Source: Thozetella sp. PMI_491 | Taxonomy: Eukaryota > Ascomycota > Sordariomycetes > Chaetosphaeriales > Chaetosphaeriaceae | Direction: 5' to 3' | Assembly: GCA_021432635.1 (NCBI GenBank) | Contig: MU270064.1 | Span: 70,537 to 134,536, forward strand | Length of the DNA: 64,000 nt | Part shown: one piece after another, positions 45,700 through 55,098 of the stretch | How the letters are laid out: every line of letters begins with the position of its first letter | How positions within the stretch are numbered: the stretch's first letter is position 1 | The notes under the pieces: generated by a model | Told to the model about the DNA's origin: nothing | Seen by the model: only the letters and a program-made list of their open reading frames with translations | Databases searched by the model: none | Program-made: the position numbers and the translations under genes

Positions 45700-47364
45700 C
45701 TAGGGGGCCGAGTAAACCAGCTCACCACCAAACCATGTCTCTACAATAGTTGAATCGAGCAGCCTGTTCGGCTCCCACTCAATGTCCATAATCACAATAT
45801 CTGCCCTCTTGCCTACGTCTAGCGAACCAACCCGCTCCTCATCAAAACAGCTTCTAGCCGCGCCCTCCGTCAGTCCCACGACCGTCTCGCATAGCGTGAG
45901 TGCAAAGTTTGGGTTCACGACTGTCTCGAGCTCGGGCTCTCGCGCAGATCGCCGTGTCGTGGCCACGTAAGTGTTGTGTACGAACTCGTGCGGCGCACTT
46001 GGAGAGTCTGATCCTATCGCTAGTGGCGCGCCTGCATCGGCGAACTCACGGTACGCAAAGGCACGGCTTAACCGCTCGGGGCCGATCAATTCTGGCCAAG
46101 CGCGTAAAATGGCCGGGTCGGCGTGGACCGGGTGTATCGATGCTGTGATGCCCAACTTGCCAAGCCGCTTTGCATCCTCGGCAGAAGAGAGCTCGAGGTG
46201 CTCTATACGAGGGCGAAGCGAGCCGGGTGCATGTTTCTCGATTACGTCGACGGCATTTGTGATAGTGCGATCCCCGATGGCGTGTAGGGCCACCTGCAAG
46301 CCATGCCGGCTGGCGGCTTCCACGACGGGTGCTAGGTGCTCAGGTGTCCAGATTGGATCTACACTCTGCAAATTGTGACTGTATGGCTCCTTTAAGCTGG
46401 CCGTGCAACCATCGACAATCCCATCGCACACGAGCTTGATGCCTACGACGCGGCAGTCTGGATGGGTGTGACTTTGGAATTCGCGGGCGAGGGCAGCTGC
46501 ATGCTCGACTTGCTCCAGATTGCCACGCAGGTCATCCTTGGGCAATATGAGCCAGTACACTGCAATATGGATAGGGAGACGACGGCCAGCGGCAGCTTCC
46601 TCTTTGCGCAGTTCCTGTAGGCTCTCCCATGCATCTTGATCCATGGCCATGTCAATCAGTCCCGTATATCCAGCGGCGTTATATTGTTTGATCGCCTCCC
46701 TAATAGCTTCTGTGCGGTCTTTCATTGTAGCAATACGCGCCAGGTACGGTCGCACGTACAGCATATTGGCCGCATCTGTAATGACGCCACTGGGCTTGCC
46801 CGTAGCGCGATCTCGCTCAATCGTGCCTCCAAGTGGGTCCGAGTAGTCGTCGAGCTTTAGCTCGGCCAACGCTGCGCTATTGGCCCAGGACGCGTGCAGG
46901 TCCTTGGAGGTGATAAGGATAGGTCTGCCTTTTGTATCGACGTCGTCGATCATGTTTGCATGTGCCCCATCAGGAGTCATCGTGTACATCCACCCACGGC
47001 AGAATATACGCGGGACATCAGGATTGGCCACCGCATATTCCTTGATAGTTGCTCGGATCTCGTCCAAGTTGGCGCAGTGGTCAAGTCGCAGTTTTCGTAG
47101 GGATTGGCCTAGAATGACCAAATGAACATGGCCATCGTAAAGGCCAGGCATGATAGTGTGGTCCTGAACACTCCGTACCTCTGCTCCAGCGGCGATTGCC
47201 TGCTTAACATCCTCGGCTTCGGAGGGACCGACAAAGGTAATCACGCCATCCTTGACAATGAGTGTCTCGGCGAAGCTCGCTTCGTATTGCCCGGAAACAT
47301 GACTCTTTCTGGACTGAAAGACCTTGCCGTTCGTGAAAACAACGTGACGAGTGTTTCCTGCCAT
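45700..47364 (-). CDS. YtcJ-type metal-dependent amidohydrolase
   Basis: An intronless 554-residue frame from the ATG at 47364 (MAGNTRHVVFTNGKVFQ); the frame extends upstream but has no earlier ATG. Amidohydrolase-3 landmarks are TIMPGLYDGHVHL (HxH metal site), CRGWMYTM, ILITSKDLHASWANSAAL, KLVCDGIVDGCTAS, LQVALHAIGDRTI, RIEHLELS and the metal-binding Asp in APLAIGSDSPSAP. The closing RVGSLDVGKRADIVIMD is typical. The family hydrolyses amide or C-N bonds in cyclic or acylated amines; the substrate is not predictable here. No signal peptide. CCCTAACCCC lies at 47521-47530, about 157 bp upstream. Confidence 0.92.
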   Translation of the reverse strand: MAGNTRHVVFTNGKVFQSRKSHVSGQYEASFAETLIVKDGVITFVGPSEAEDVKQAIAAGAEVRSVQDHTIMPGLYDGHVHLVILGQSLRKLRLDHCANLDEIRATIKEYAVANPDVPRIFCRGWMYTMTPDGAHANMIDDVDTKGRPILITSKDLHASWANSAALAELKLDDYSDPLGGTIERDRATGKPSGVITDAANMLYVRPYLARIATMKDRTEAIREAIKQYNAAGYTGLIDMAMDQDAWESLQELRKEEAAAGRRLPIHIAVYWLILPKDDLRGNLEQVEHAAALAREFQSHTHPDCRVVGIKLVCDGIVDGCTASLKEPYSHNLQSVDPIWTPEHLAPVVEAASRHGLQVALHAIGDRTITNAVDVIEKHAPGSLRPRIEHLELSSAEDAKRLGKLGITASIHPVHADPAILRAWPELIGPERLSRAFAYREFADAGAPLAIGSDSPSAPHEFVHNTYVATTRRSAREPELETVVNPNFALTLCETVVGLTEGAARSCFDEERVGSLDVGKRADIVIMDIEWEPNRLLDSTIVETWFGGELVYSAP

Positions 47365-48104
47365 TTGGAATTGCCTGGCCTGTGATGGTAGCGGCTGAGT
47401 TGAGGCAGACTGAGACTTCACCAATGAAAGGGACTTGCATACACCCGGCGTGAAGAGCGGGGAGACAATGGGGAGCTCTCCGTGGGAACAAGCGCCTCAT
47501 ATTATATTGGTTGTTGTGGCCCCTAACCCCGTCGCCTACTTACTGAAAAGGTACTAGAACCCTCTCTAGCCTGTGGGTCGTACGAATTGCAAGCCCAATC
47601 TAAGCTGGGAGGTTTCTCCTCGCGGTAAATTCCCCTGTTCTCCTGTATCGGCGCATGGCTGTACTGTGTTGGATCTAAAACCCACTTTCGGCTTAAACTC
47701 GGGTTAGTACTATTAGGTCGATCACTTATTCTCGCTAAAACAAGGATCACCCCTCTTCCCGTCACTAGCCAGATCCCGCAATAATGTGTTGTAACTCTCA
47801 ATCATAACGATCGACACGAGTCTGCAAACAGATATGCGACTTCTCTTTGAATTCGAACCTCTCTACTTTCTTCTTTCTGCATTAATAACTTGCGAGCAGA
47901 GTTTCATCTACCATAATGTACAAGAGCTTCTAATTATACTCCCTTCTTCGGCGTGCATGCAGTATTTAGGGTCTCTCACCACTGCTGGAGGCACCGTCGA
48001 TTCAGACTCAGCGAGCTGTTGATCCTCCACAAGATGATGCGTATCACTATAGAAGACTTATCAGTGGCCGCAAAATAATGGATGGGGAGCTAATTCGACG
48101 AAGG
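47365..48104. other. Intergenic with amidohydrolase promoter
   Basis: 740 bp. Apart from one CCCTAACCCC (47521-47530) nothing specific is seen. Confidence 0.4.
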
Positions 48105-48659
48105 TTAGGCGACTTGCGTGAGCTTCTTGTTCGGCAGAAACCAGACCAGAGGCAGGAAGGGAATGTTCGAGCCAAAAGCGACGTAGGTGAAGTAACCTAT
48201 AATAGTACTGTACTGCGACTGTTGCCAGATATGAGACGGAAAGAATAAGGAAAACAGGTGTACTTGCTGCTCTTGCAATTCCTTCTCGCTGGGGAGTCCC
48301 AAGTGCTGGAAAAGCAGTAGTGGTCGAGTTGTACACAAATTCATCAAAGCTGAAGTGCCGCTGGTCCCGAGCTCGTTTGCTAGCTCAAATTTGAAATTGC
48401 TGGTATATATACTACCACCAATCGCAGTACCGATGGTAGAGCCGAGCTGTGACAAGCACACAGCTACTGACCTCACTTGGGCGACCTCCTTGTGCGGCGC
48501 GGCAACAGTCGCCGCGACGAAGGTGCCCGTCCCGACGAGGCTACTCCCGATACCTTGGATCAGCTGGACTCTGATGATCTTGGCCGTCGATGAGTTCTTC
48601 TGTTCATGACCACCAAGAGAGGACCAAGATATACTAAAAGATAGCCTTTTTGGAAGCAA
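48105..48659 (-). pseudogene. MFS siderophore-type transporter relic
   Basis: The fragment IIRVQLIQGIGSSLVGTGTFVAATVAAPHKEVAQVRSVAVCLSQLGSTIGTAIGGSIYT has the order seen in the C-terminal half of TRI12/siderophore MFS transporters (GIG...VPHEDVA...SIGxAIGxAI). It changes frame near 48345 into REGIARAASTPVFLILSVSYLA, then again to PFLPLVWFLPNKKLTQVA, matching the last helices. The first half of the transporter (more than six membrane helices) is not found upstream. It is truncated and frame-broken. Confidence 0.65.
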
Positions 48660-49749
48660 AGGTGTGAAAGTCGAATCTTTATCGGCAAGTTACCCAAGAA
48701 CAGCGCCGTGAGGTTAGGGATCCTCACTATGAGGAGGCGAGTAGTTGCGGTAATTATGTATCTATCTGGCGGCCGCGCCCAGTTATTAAGACAGGGATAG
48801 AAAGTAATTTGCCAGGCAAGGTCGGTCGTGCCGAGGCCGACTCGATTCCCGACTACCTGGTAGCAAGGGACGGAGGCAGCTGAGGACCTATCATCGTACG
48901 CGCAATGATAAGACCCCGCACGCACAGCAAAAGCCGGCATGTAGAGATGGGCTCGGTAGCGCAGCGGAGAGGCAGCGCGATAGCACAATTCCTATGGTGG
49001 GAGACGCTATTACACTAACCAAGACTGTGTACCCTGGCGACTATAGTCGGGATGGGACAGGGACCTAGTACTCAGTCGTAGCCGTGAGTGGCTGGGCTAG
49101 CTAGCCGCTATTAGTACCTAGTATCCACCTATCATGTTGACCATGGCGGCGTCCACACATAGAAATTCTGAGTTTGGGTACAAAAAAGAGCATACAAACA
49201 TCTTATTAACTTTATGAGTGAGACTCCCGAGGTAATAAGTTCTATAACACGATGCGCTAAGAGTTTTACGCGTCTATATCTAATACTAGGCAAGCTCGAG
49301 TAGATGTACAGTACTGATATGACAGTTCGCAGACGCGTTGTTCAACAATCAGGTAACATGGAATGCTGTTCGCCCCGTGCGTTGGTTTCATGGATTAAGC
49401 ACTGCAGACTGGCCTTGAGAGACTGATTTCCTACATTACTGATTCAGACCCGTTCTCATATGTCAACCCGATAGATTATCCTATTGGAATACAAACACTA
49501 CTCGATCTCCACAACTCTACCAGTGGAAGGATGAATAAGGCCCGGAAGGGAAGTATCCGGTCCATAAATGGTCCTCCTAGGAGTTTCTATACGGCTTAAG
49601 GCCTATGACGATACGCATGATCAACTGGTGGTCTACTTATAACTGCAACTGGGAGTATATTGATCAGAATAACTAAGGTATGCAATTCACCAAAGCCAGA
49701 CGGCTCTACAAGGAGTACTTCTTGCATCAATCGATGAAGTTATTGCTCC
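48660..49749. other. Gene-poor stretch
   Basis: About 1.1 kb between the transporter relic and the 3' end of the helicase gene. It includes possible decayed transporter sequence near 48660-48990 that I cannot align by eye. Confidence 0.35.
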
Positions 49750-51483
49750 CTAGTCCCTAGCGGCCCTAGGACGACCACCTCGTGTTGCAGCTGCCGGGTC
49801 TGGTCCGACCTTCAGACCCTTAACACCCTTTAATCCCATCTTGCTAACAGTACTCTTGTACAATAGCGGCACCTCAGGAGCCCCAAGTCCATCCAATGCA
49901 TACCCATTAGCCTCCCGCACCAGGCGGTCGACATCCCAACGAAGCGGCTTTAGAGCGCTTTTGTAGAAACCCAGCCAGGCCTGATAGGCCTTTTGCTGCA
50001 TGTCCGGGTCAAGCTGGCTAGCAGCGGACGCCACCAGCTCTCTTGCGCTGAGGTCTGCAGGTTGTTCCACAAAAGGGATCTCCTTCAAAACGTACTGAGG
50101 AAAATACATCTCCGAGGCTGTGATAATGAATGTGCCGCTGCCCTCGGCACCTGCTCGTGCAGTTCGCCCTAGCCGATGTATGTAAGATTCCTTGTCAGGG
50201 GGTATGCCGGCTTGAAACACGTTTGTCACGTCTTTGACGTCAATACCACGTGCGATGACATCGGTGGCGATCAGTATTCCACCTGCGGCTAGCCGGAACT
50301 CTTCCATCGCCTTGGTTCGCTTGTTCTGGGTCATGCGGGCGTGAAGAGCTAGCGGCGGCGGCAGGTCAGTGAAGTGCCGGACGATCTCCACGTAGAAATC
50401 TACCTGAGCTGCTGTGGGCGCAAATACTATAGCCTTGAACTTATCTGGGCCGATTCGTTCTGATTCTCGGCGAAGAGCGCCGACAAGGCCGGCAGCCATG
50501 TCAGAGAAACTGGGCACGACAATGAGATGCTGCGGAACGCGCTCGTGCGTTTTTATCCCCCCTTCCGGGATGGTAGACACAAATTTGTAATTCTTGGAAA
50601 GTGCCAAGTGGGCGGCTTTTTCGACGTGCTCGCCAACCGTGGCTGAAAACATCATGCCTTGCCTATTCGTGACTGCTTTGTCGGGAAGGAGCCGAATGAT
50701 CTTCTGAATATCAGGCAGAAATCCCATGTCAAGGAGCCGATCTGCTTCATCAAGGACAAGAACCTCTAAGCTCTGCACCTTGGAAAGGAGGAGGCTATCT
50801 TCGCCGTTGTTTGTCAGATGGTGAAGCAGTCGGCCTGGTGTCGCAATCAGGATGTCGCAAGCATTAATAATTTGCTTCTCTTCCCGATTTTCGTCTGTAC
50901 CACCAATAGCGACGCGTACGGTGTATTTGGGGAGACGCTGAAGTAGCCTTCGACCTTCCTGGGCGATCTGTAGGGCAAGTTCTCTGGTAGGCGATATGAC
51001 AAGGACGGACACATCTTGACCAGGCGTCTTGTTTTTGCTGATGAGACGTTGTATCGCGGGCAGCAAGAAGGCTACTGTCTTTCCTGTTCCAGTCTTGGCC
51101 TGTGCGAGGATATCGTTCCCTGAGAGAAGGTCGGGTATGGTGGCTGCCTGAACGAGCGTTGTGTGATCAAACTGCATGTCTTCTACCACTGTCTGGAGGA
51201 GCGCGGGATCGATCTTATTCTCCCGAGCAAGATCCGCGAACCGTGGATTATCAGACGAAACGGCCTCAGTCAGGGGAGATGGCTGTATTGCAGGTGTCTG
51301 TATCTCTGGGATGGCGTTCGGTGACTGTTGAGTCTGTGAGCTCGGCGACGCCCGCGATTCTTCGGGATTGCCACGAGGCCCTGTTTGGAAACCGCCCTTC
51401 GGCGGTCTTTTATGCCGGCCGCCTCTGCTCGGTCGATTAGAATGACGGGTATTCTTGGCATCCCCGCGTGTAGGTTCCGACAT
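49750..51483 (-). CDS. DEAD-box ATP-dependent RNA helicase (MSS116-like)
   Basis: An intronless 577-residue frame. After an Arg/Gly/Pro-rich N-terminus, the helicase motifs are in order: LVQAATIPDLLSGND (Q-like), AKTGTGKT (129-136), PTRELALQ, GGTDENR, TPGRLL, DEAD (245-248), SAT (280-282), AIVFAPTAAQ, LHARMTQNKRTKAMEEF, IATDVIARGIDV and YIHRLGRTARAG. The C-terminal extension (QQKAYQAWLGFYKSALKPLRWD, then MGLKGVKGLKVGP) resembles fungal MSS116-type helicases, which act on mitochondrial group I/II intron RNA. No clear mitochondrial presequence is visible, so a nuclear role remains possible. A CCCTAA repeat lies about 120-133 bp upstream. Confidence 0.93.
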   Translation of the reverse strand: MSEPTRGDAKNTRHSNRPSRGGRHKRPPKGGFQTGPRGNPEESRASPSSQTQQSPNAIPEIQTPAIQPSPLTEAVSSDNPRFADLARENKIDPALLQTVVEDMQFDHTTLVQAATIPDLLSGNDILAQAKTGTGKTVAFLLPAIQRLISKNKTPGQDVSVLVISPTRELALQIAQEGRRLLQRLPKYTVRVAIGGTDENREEKQIINACDILIATPGRLLHHLTNNGEDSLLLSKVQSLEVLVLDEADRLLDMGFLPDIQKIIRLLPDKAVTNRQGMMFSATVGEHVEKAAHLALSKNYKFVSTIPEGGIKTHERVPQHLIVVPSFSDMAAGLVGALRRESERIGPDKFKAIVFAPTAAQVDFYVEIVRHFTDLPPPLALHARMTQNKRTKAMEEFRLAAGGILIATDVIARGIDVKDVTNVFQAGIPPDKESYIHRLGRTARAGAEGSGTFIITASEMYFPQYVLKEIPFVEQPADLSARELVASAASQLDPDMQQKAYQAWLGFYKSALKPLRWDVDRLVREANGYALDGLGAPEVPLLYKSTVSKMGLKGVKGLKVGPDPAAATRGGRPRAARD

Positions 51484-51834
51484 GGCGCACTTGATTGCTT
51501 TTTAATATTACTCTCACGGCCGGTTGAGCAAGCAAAGTGTGGAATGTTGAAGTTTTAAGGCGGGGCACTCCAAGCCCAACACGTGCCATTACAACTCCTT
51601 GTAACCCTAACCCTAGATAAAGGAGCTTCAGGAGCACGGGCTTGATTTCCGCAGTTTAGACTGGGGACATTGGGCTGTCTTGGTCGCAATTGTATATCGT
51701 ATCTTGGGGTGTTTGCAATGGCTTTCTAGCATCTGAGATTAGATAAAGCTAATATATTCCTCAGAGTTCGAAGCTTTAAATTGTCTTCTGACTGTCAATA
51801 GACATATCAAGCTTCCAATAAATCAGGAGCTTTC
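51484..51834. promoter_or_regulatory. Helicase promoter region
   Basis: 351 bp between the helicase ATG and the 3' end of the NCS1 pseudogene, with the CCCTAA repeat at 51602-51616. Confidence 0.45.
51602..51616. promoter_or_regulatory. Telobox-like element upstream of DEAD-box helicase gene
   Basis: TAACCCTAACCCTAG, two full CCCTAA units, 119-133 bp upstream of the helicase ATG. It matches the element before the RRM gene (30617-30630) in sequence and distance. Confidence 0.55.
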
Positions 51835-53000
51835 TTAGCAATCATTTTTTTTTTTTGGAGTGTGACTTATGAATGTAGGGAAGACAGGGGGGCGTCCATC
51901 AACAAGAACACCCACAATATACACGACCGCTGCAGCCGTGAAGCACAACAGCCAGCCTATTTTATACATACTTTTACCAGAATTGTTGACCATATGCGGT
52001 TCGTACGATCCTATTAGCCCCGGAAGACCCATGGCTGCACCGGCGCACCACGCCACAACGCCGGAGATGTGGACCCCTGAAGTGAACCAGTACAGGCTAT
52101 TTTTCCTACCGTCGTATAAAGACGGCACGTGGATTTTCCCTCCCCGAAAGACAAAGTAATCCACGATAATAACCTGTCCGATAGAAATCAGCTTCACAGC
52201 TCCAAATTTGCGTTCTCGGATTATACTGACAGCTTACCGCGCAGAGAGGCGCCAAAAAGATATTATAGCTGCCCAGGAACGTGATGAGCTTTTGCGCAGT
52301 GGCTATAAGCTACCATGGAACGAAGCAAATACTGAGCAGAGCACAGAGTAACTGGCCTCGCCGGATAGTCATGTATTTCGGGAATAAGTGGGTCATGTCG
52401 GCGCCAAATGCTATCGAGTTAAAACCGACGTTCATGCCGAACACACTGTATAGAGAGGTGAAAGACACTAGAAAGATACCGCATCTTCCCGAATGAGTCC
52501 AGTAGCGATCAAGAATGGCTTCTTTCAGGGAAAGTATGGATTCCAAACGCTATAGTGCCAATGATCGTGCGAATGAAGACGAAATAGAAGGAGCCATATA
52601 AGCCCATCGACGATTGACAAAGCATAGAGTAGCCGATGTGGTACGTGACGCCATGTCCGGCCATGCCGAAAACAACTACACCGCTGACAAATGGCCCCAA
52701 AACGCACAAGATAAACGCCTGCTGCCATGTCTGATCCGTGAGATTTCACTTAGCTTAAGATACAGAAGATATGACAGTTAACTAAACATGCAAGACTGTC
52801 GGGACGTACCAAGCCGACTGCAATCAAGGACGACGCAACATTCCAGCCTGCCGTTCCGAAAGCAGTAGAGAGCCAGCAAAGAGGAAGATTGTGCCTAGTG
52901 AGGTCAGTAGCTGGCTCTGCGTAGGACGTAGTCTGGCCGCATCCTACCAGGTCCAAGTTCGTTCTTCGGGTGGTGTAGGTTCAAGGTCACAGTTAGCGAA
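51835..53000 (-). pseudogene. NCS1-family nucleobase/allantoin transporter, internally deleted
   Basis: From the N-terminal side: GWNVASSLIAVGL, an intron (GTACGTCC...AAG), TWQQAFILCVLGPFVSGVVVF, HIGYSMLCQSSMGLYGSFYFVFIRTIIGTIAFGI, then directly SILSLKEAILDRYWTHSGRCGIFLVSF...NSIAFGADMTHLFPKYMTIRRGQLLCA, LITFLGSYNIFLAPLCA, an intron, DYFVFRGGKIHVPSLYDG and two final helices. This is the NCS1 order, but roughly 170 residues (the middle membrane segments) are missing between FGI and SILSLKEA, near 52535-52550, with a frame change. A TAG at 52310-52312 interrupts VPWxLIATAQKL. The N-terminal region (about 52900-53000) reads plausibly only by mixing frames. These lesions make a working transporter unlikely. 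Confidence 0.82.
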
Positions 53001-53614
53001 CTAGCGTGGTTTCGCGCGATGCTATGGTCAGATTCTGGTGAATCCGGCGAACGAATGAAATCCAGCAAGGCCGCCCGGGATTGAAATGGGGCCGTTAACG
53101 CTGTCTCGGACAGCATCGCGAGCGTCGAGTCTAACTTTCGTCAGACTCACTGGCAGGCCTCAGGCTCTGAAATCAACGCTCTATATATCCCTTATCTTCT
53201 TTAGCGTTACAGTTAATTAGTAGGTGCAGTAATACGTGTGTAGAACGAAGCCCCACTATTGCGGTGGGACGAAGCGTCTCTCCGCTCCTTTCTTAGCGGT
53301 AATATTCCTTTCAAAGACCGACAAGAGCGTCGGACTTTTTGCAGTACTGTCCGCCGGGTCATCAATATACTGCATTGTAGCCCCCGATTATCATTGTGAC
53401 ATCGTTTCCTTCCCCAACCTCGCAGATTTAACCCCGACTAAAGACCACATGGAATACCTTATCTTGAAAAAAACGATAATCTTGGGTTAAAACTGCTGTC
53501 CTGATTCTCACCTTGTTCACCTTACATCCCCTGAATATTGCTCGTCTACTTACGAATTTGATCAGTGCACTTTTTGTGGATTTTGAACCAGCCGCCAAAG
53601 CCCTAGCCTTACCA
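53001..53614. other. Intergenic upstream of NTF2-like gene
   Basis: About 610 bp, possibly including decayed 5' sequence of the NCS1 pseudogene. A frame running into the NTF2-like gene starts upstream at 53513 without ATG and is not used. Confidence 0.35.
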
Positions 53615-54235
53615 ATGGCTCGCAATATCGACGAGGTCGCTTTCGCAGCACATTCATTTGAGTACGACGGTTCCTCCATTGACGAACCTCTACGGGAATT
53701 TCTACAGATATTTTACACGTTATCGGATGACAAGGAGAATGCAAATGAATGGGCTGCCTGTTTCGCAAAGGATGCAATAATGAAGCGGAAAGGAGCCGAT
53801 GTACTCGGTCGCGAAGGTACGAGGTGTGCAGCAATCTAAGATATTTGTGACCCTAGCACAGTTCTATTATTTTCTATTGTGTGGGAATTGTTCGTGTATT
53901 GACATTTCATAATGACATCCCTCAGCCATCGCGAAAGCCAACGAGGAATCTTGGAACGGCCAGGCTTCACGGCAGCATATTGTTTACAAGGTGTTTCCGT
54001 TCAATGCAGGAACCCCTGATGAGGTCATGCTCTATGGGCTAAGTAAATATGTCTACGAGGATTCTGGCACCGGTCAGATGCCCTGGTCAGCCAGAATCAA
54101 GCTGGCTAGGTCGGAGTCCGATGGCATTCAGATATATCTTTATCACATCTATGCAGTAAGTAGCAAGCCCCTCGAGCAGCTATTACCCTGATTATCATTT
54201 AACCATACCCACAGGGCGCACTACAAAGGAACTAG
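53615..54235 (+). CDS. Small NTF2/SnoaL-like fold protein
   Basis: Three exons (53615-53816, 53926-54155, 54215-54235) give 150 residues and the frame closes; introns are 109 and 59 nt, and the last exon codes only GALQRN. EPLREFLQIFYTLSDDKENANEWAACFAKDAIMKRKGADVLGREG is the N-terminal helix and strand of the NTF2-like fold. The rest (SRQHIVYKVFPFNAGTPDEVMLYGLSKYVYEDS...SARIKLARSESDGIQIYLYHIYAG) is the curved sheet found in fungal SnoaL-like proteins encoded in many biosynthetic loci. Members act as cyclases, hydratases or isomerases, or have no known activity. No signal peptide. It is the nearest neighbour of a FAD monooxygenase and an adenylation enzyme. Confidence 0.82.
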
Positions 54236-55098
54236 TCAGCAATATGTGGCATCAGGATATAAATTTATATCAGCCTTCTTTAAATGGGATGCAACTAGAT
54301 GCACTCTACTACCGAATATTGGACCTCTTGTAGTCCTGCTGAAATATGGTCGTAAGCCACAGTCGATACGATTAGCCCTCTTAAGAGATAATCTCGTGAC
54401 TTGCCGCTATATAATCACGAGCCATGAGGCAGCATAGGGTCTGAAGTAGCAGCGCGGAGTGAACGCCAATGAACGAGCCTAGTATATGGAATTTATGTGT
54501 AATTCTACAACTTTAGAGTCTCTCTTCGAGTGTCATCAATAGGATAAGCCAAGAGCATTTGAAAGCAAGAAGCCATTTCAGAATCAAAAATATGGAATGT
54601 TTAGGAAGTTAGTTTATCCTACGTTGTATTAGGGTCACATGAGGATGACTAGCACCTTCAGCGGGAGAGTTGCTGAAAGGGATTATCTTGGCCATGGCCA
54701 TGAAGTGGATGTCCCACCTAACTTGGCAAACGTATCATCTAGCACTGGTAACAAGAGAGTTTACCCCTTTAAGAGAATGCCTAATTAATTGATTCGGGGT
54801 ATCAATAGTACCAATTCGCGTAGTAACTTCTCGACTAAGATCCCCCGGGCCCATTGTCTTCGACGGCAAATCTAGTGGCCTGCTGGCTACTGATGGTGGC
54901 TCCATCCTGCTTCTCAGAGCAACTCTATACTGTATCCTATGCCATCGGCTGGAATGCAATGCCATGGCGATTGCTACAGAAGTATTTCCAACAAGGTTCA
55001 AGAACCCGGCATGCTTATTGCTGTCTTAAACTAGTGGCTTGTCGAGAAATACCTTAGTAGTGCGGGACTCTAAAGTTCGGTGTATCGCTTCCTACAAG
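54236..55098. other. Convergent intergenic region
   Basis: 863 bp between the NTF2-like gene and the 3' end of the monooxygenase gene. A minus-strand frame at 54735-55001 shows no domain and is not called. Confidence 0.4.

Noticed and set aside
48940-49020. tRNA-like start (GGCTCGGTAGCGCAGCGG)
   Set aside because: It resembles a D-arm/A-box but no B-box (GGTTCGANTCC) or matching acceptor stem follows.
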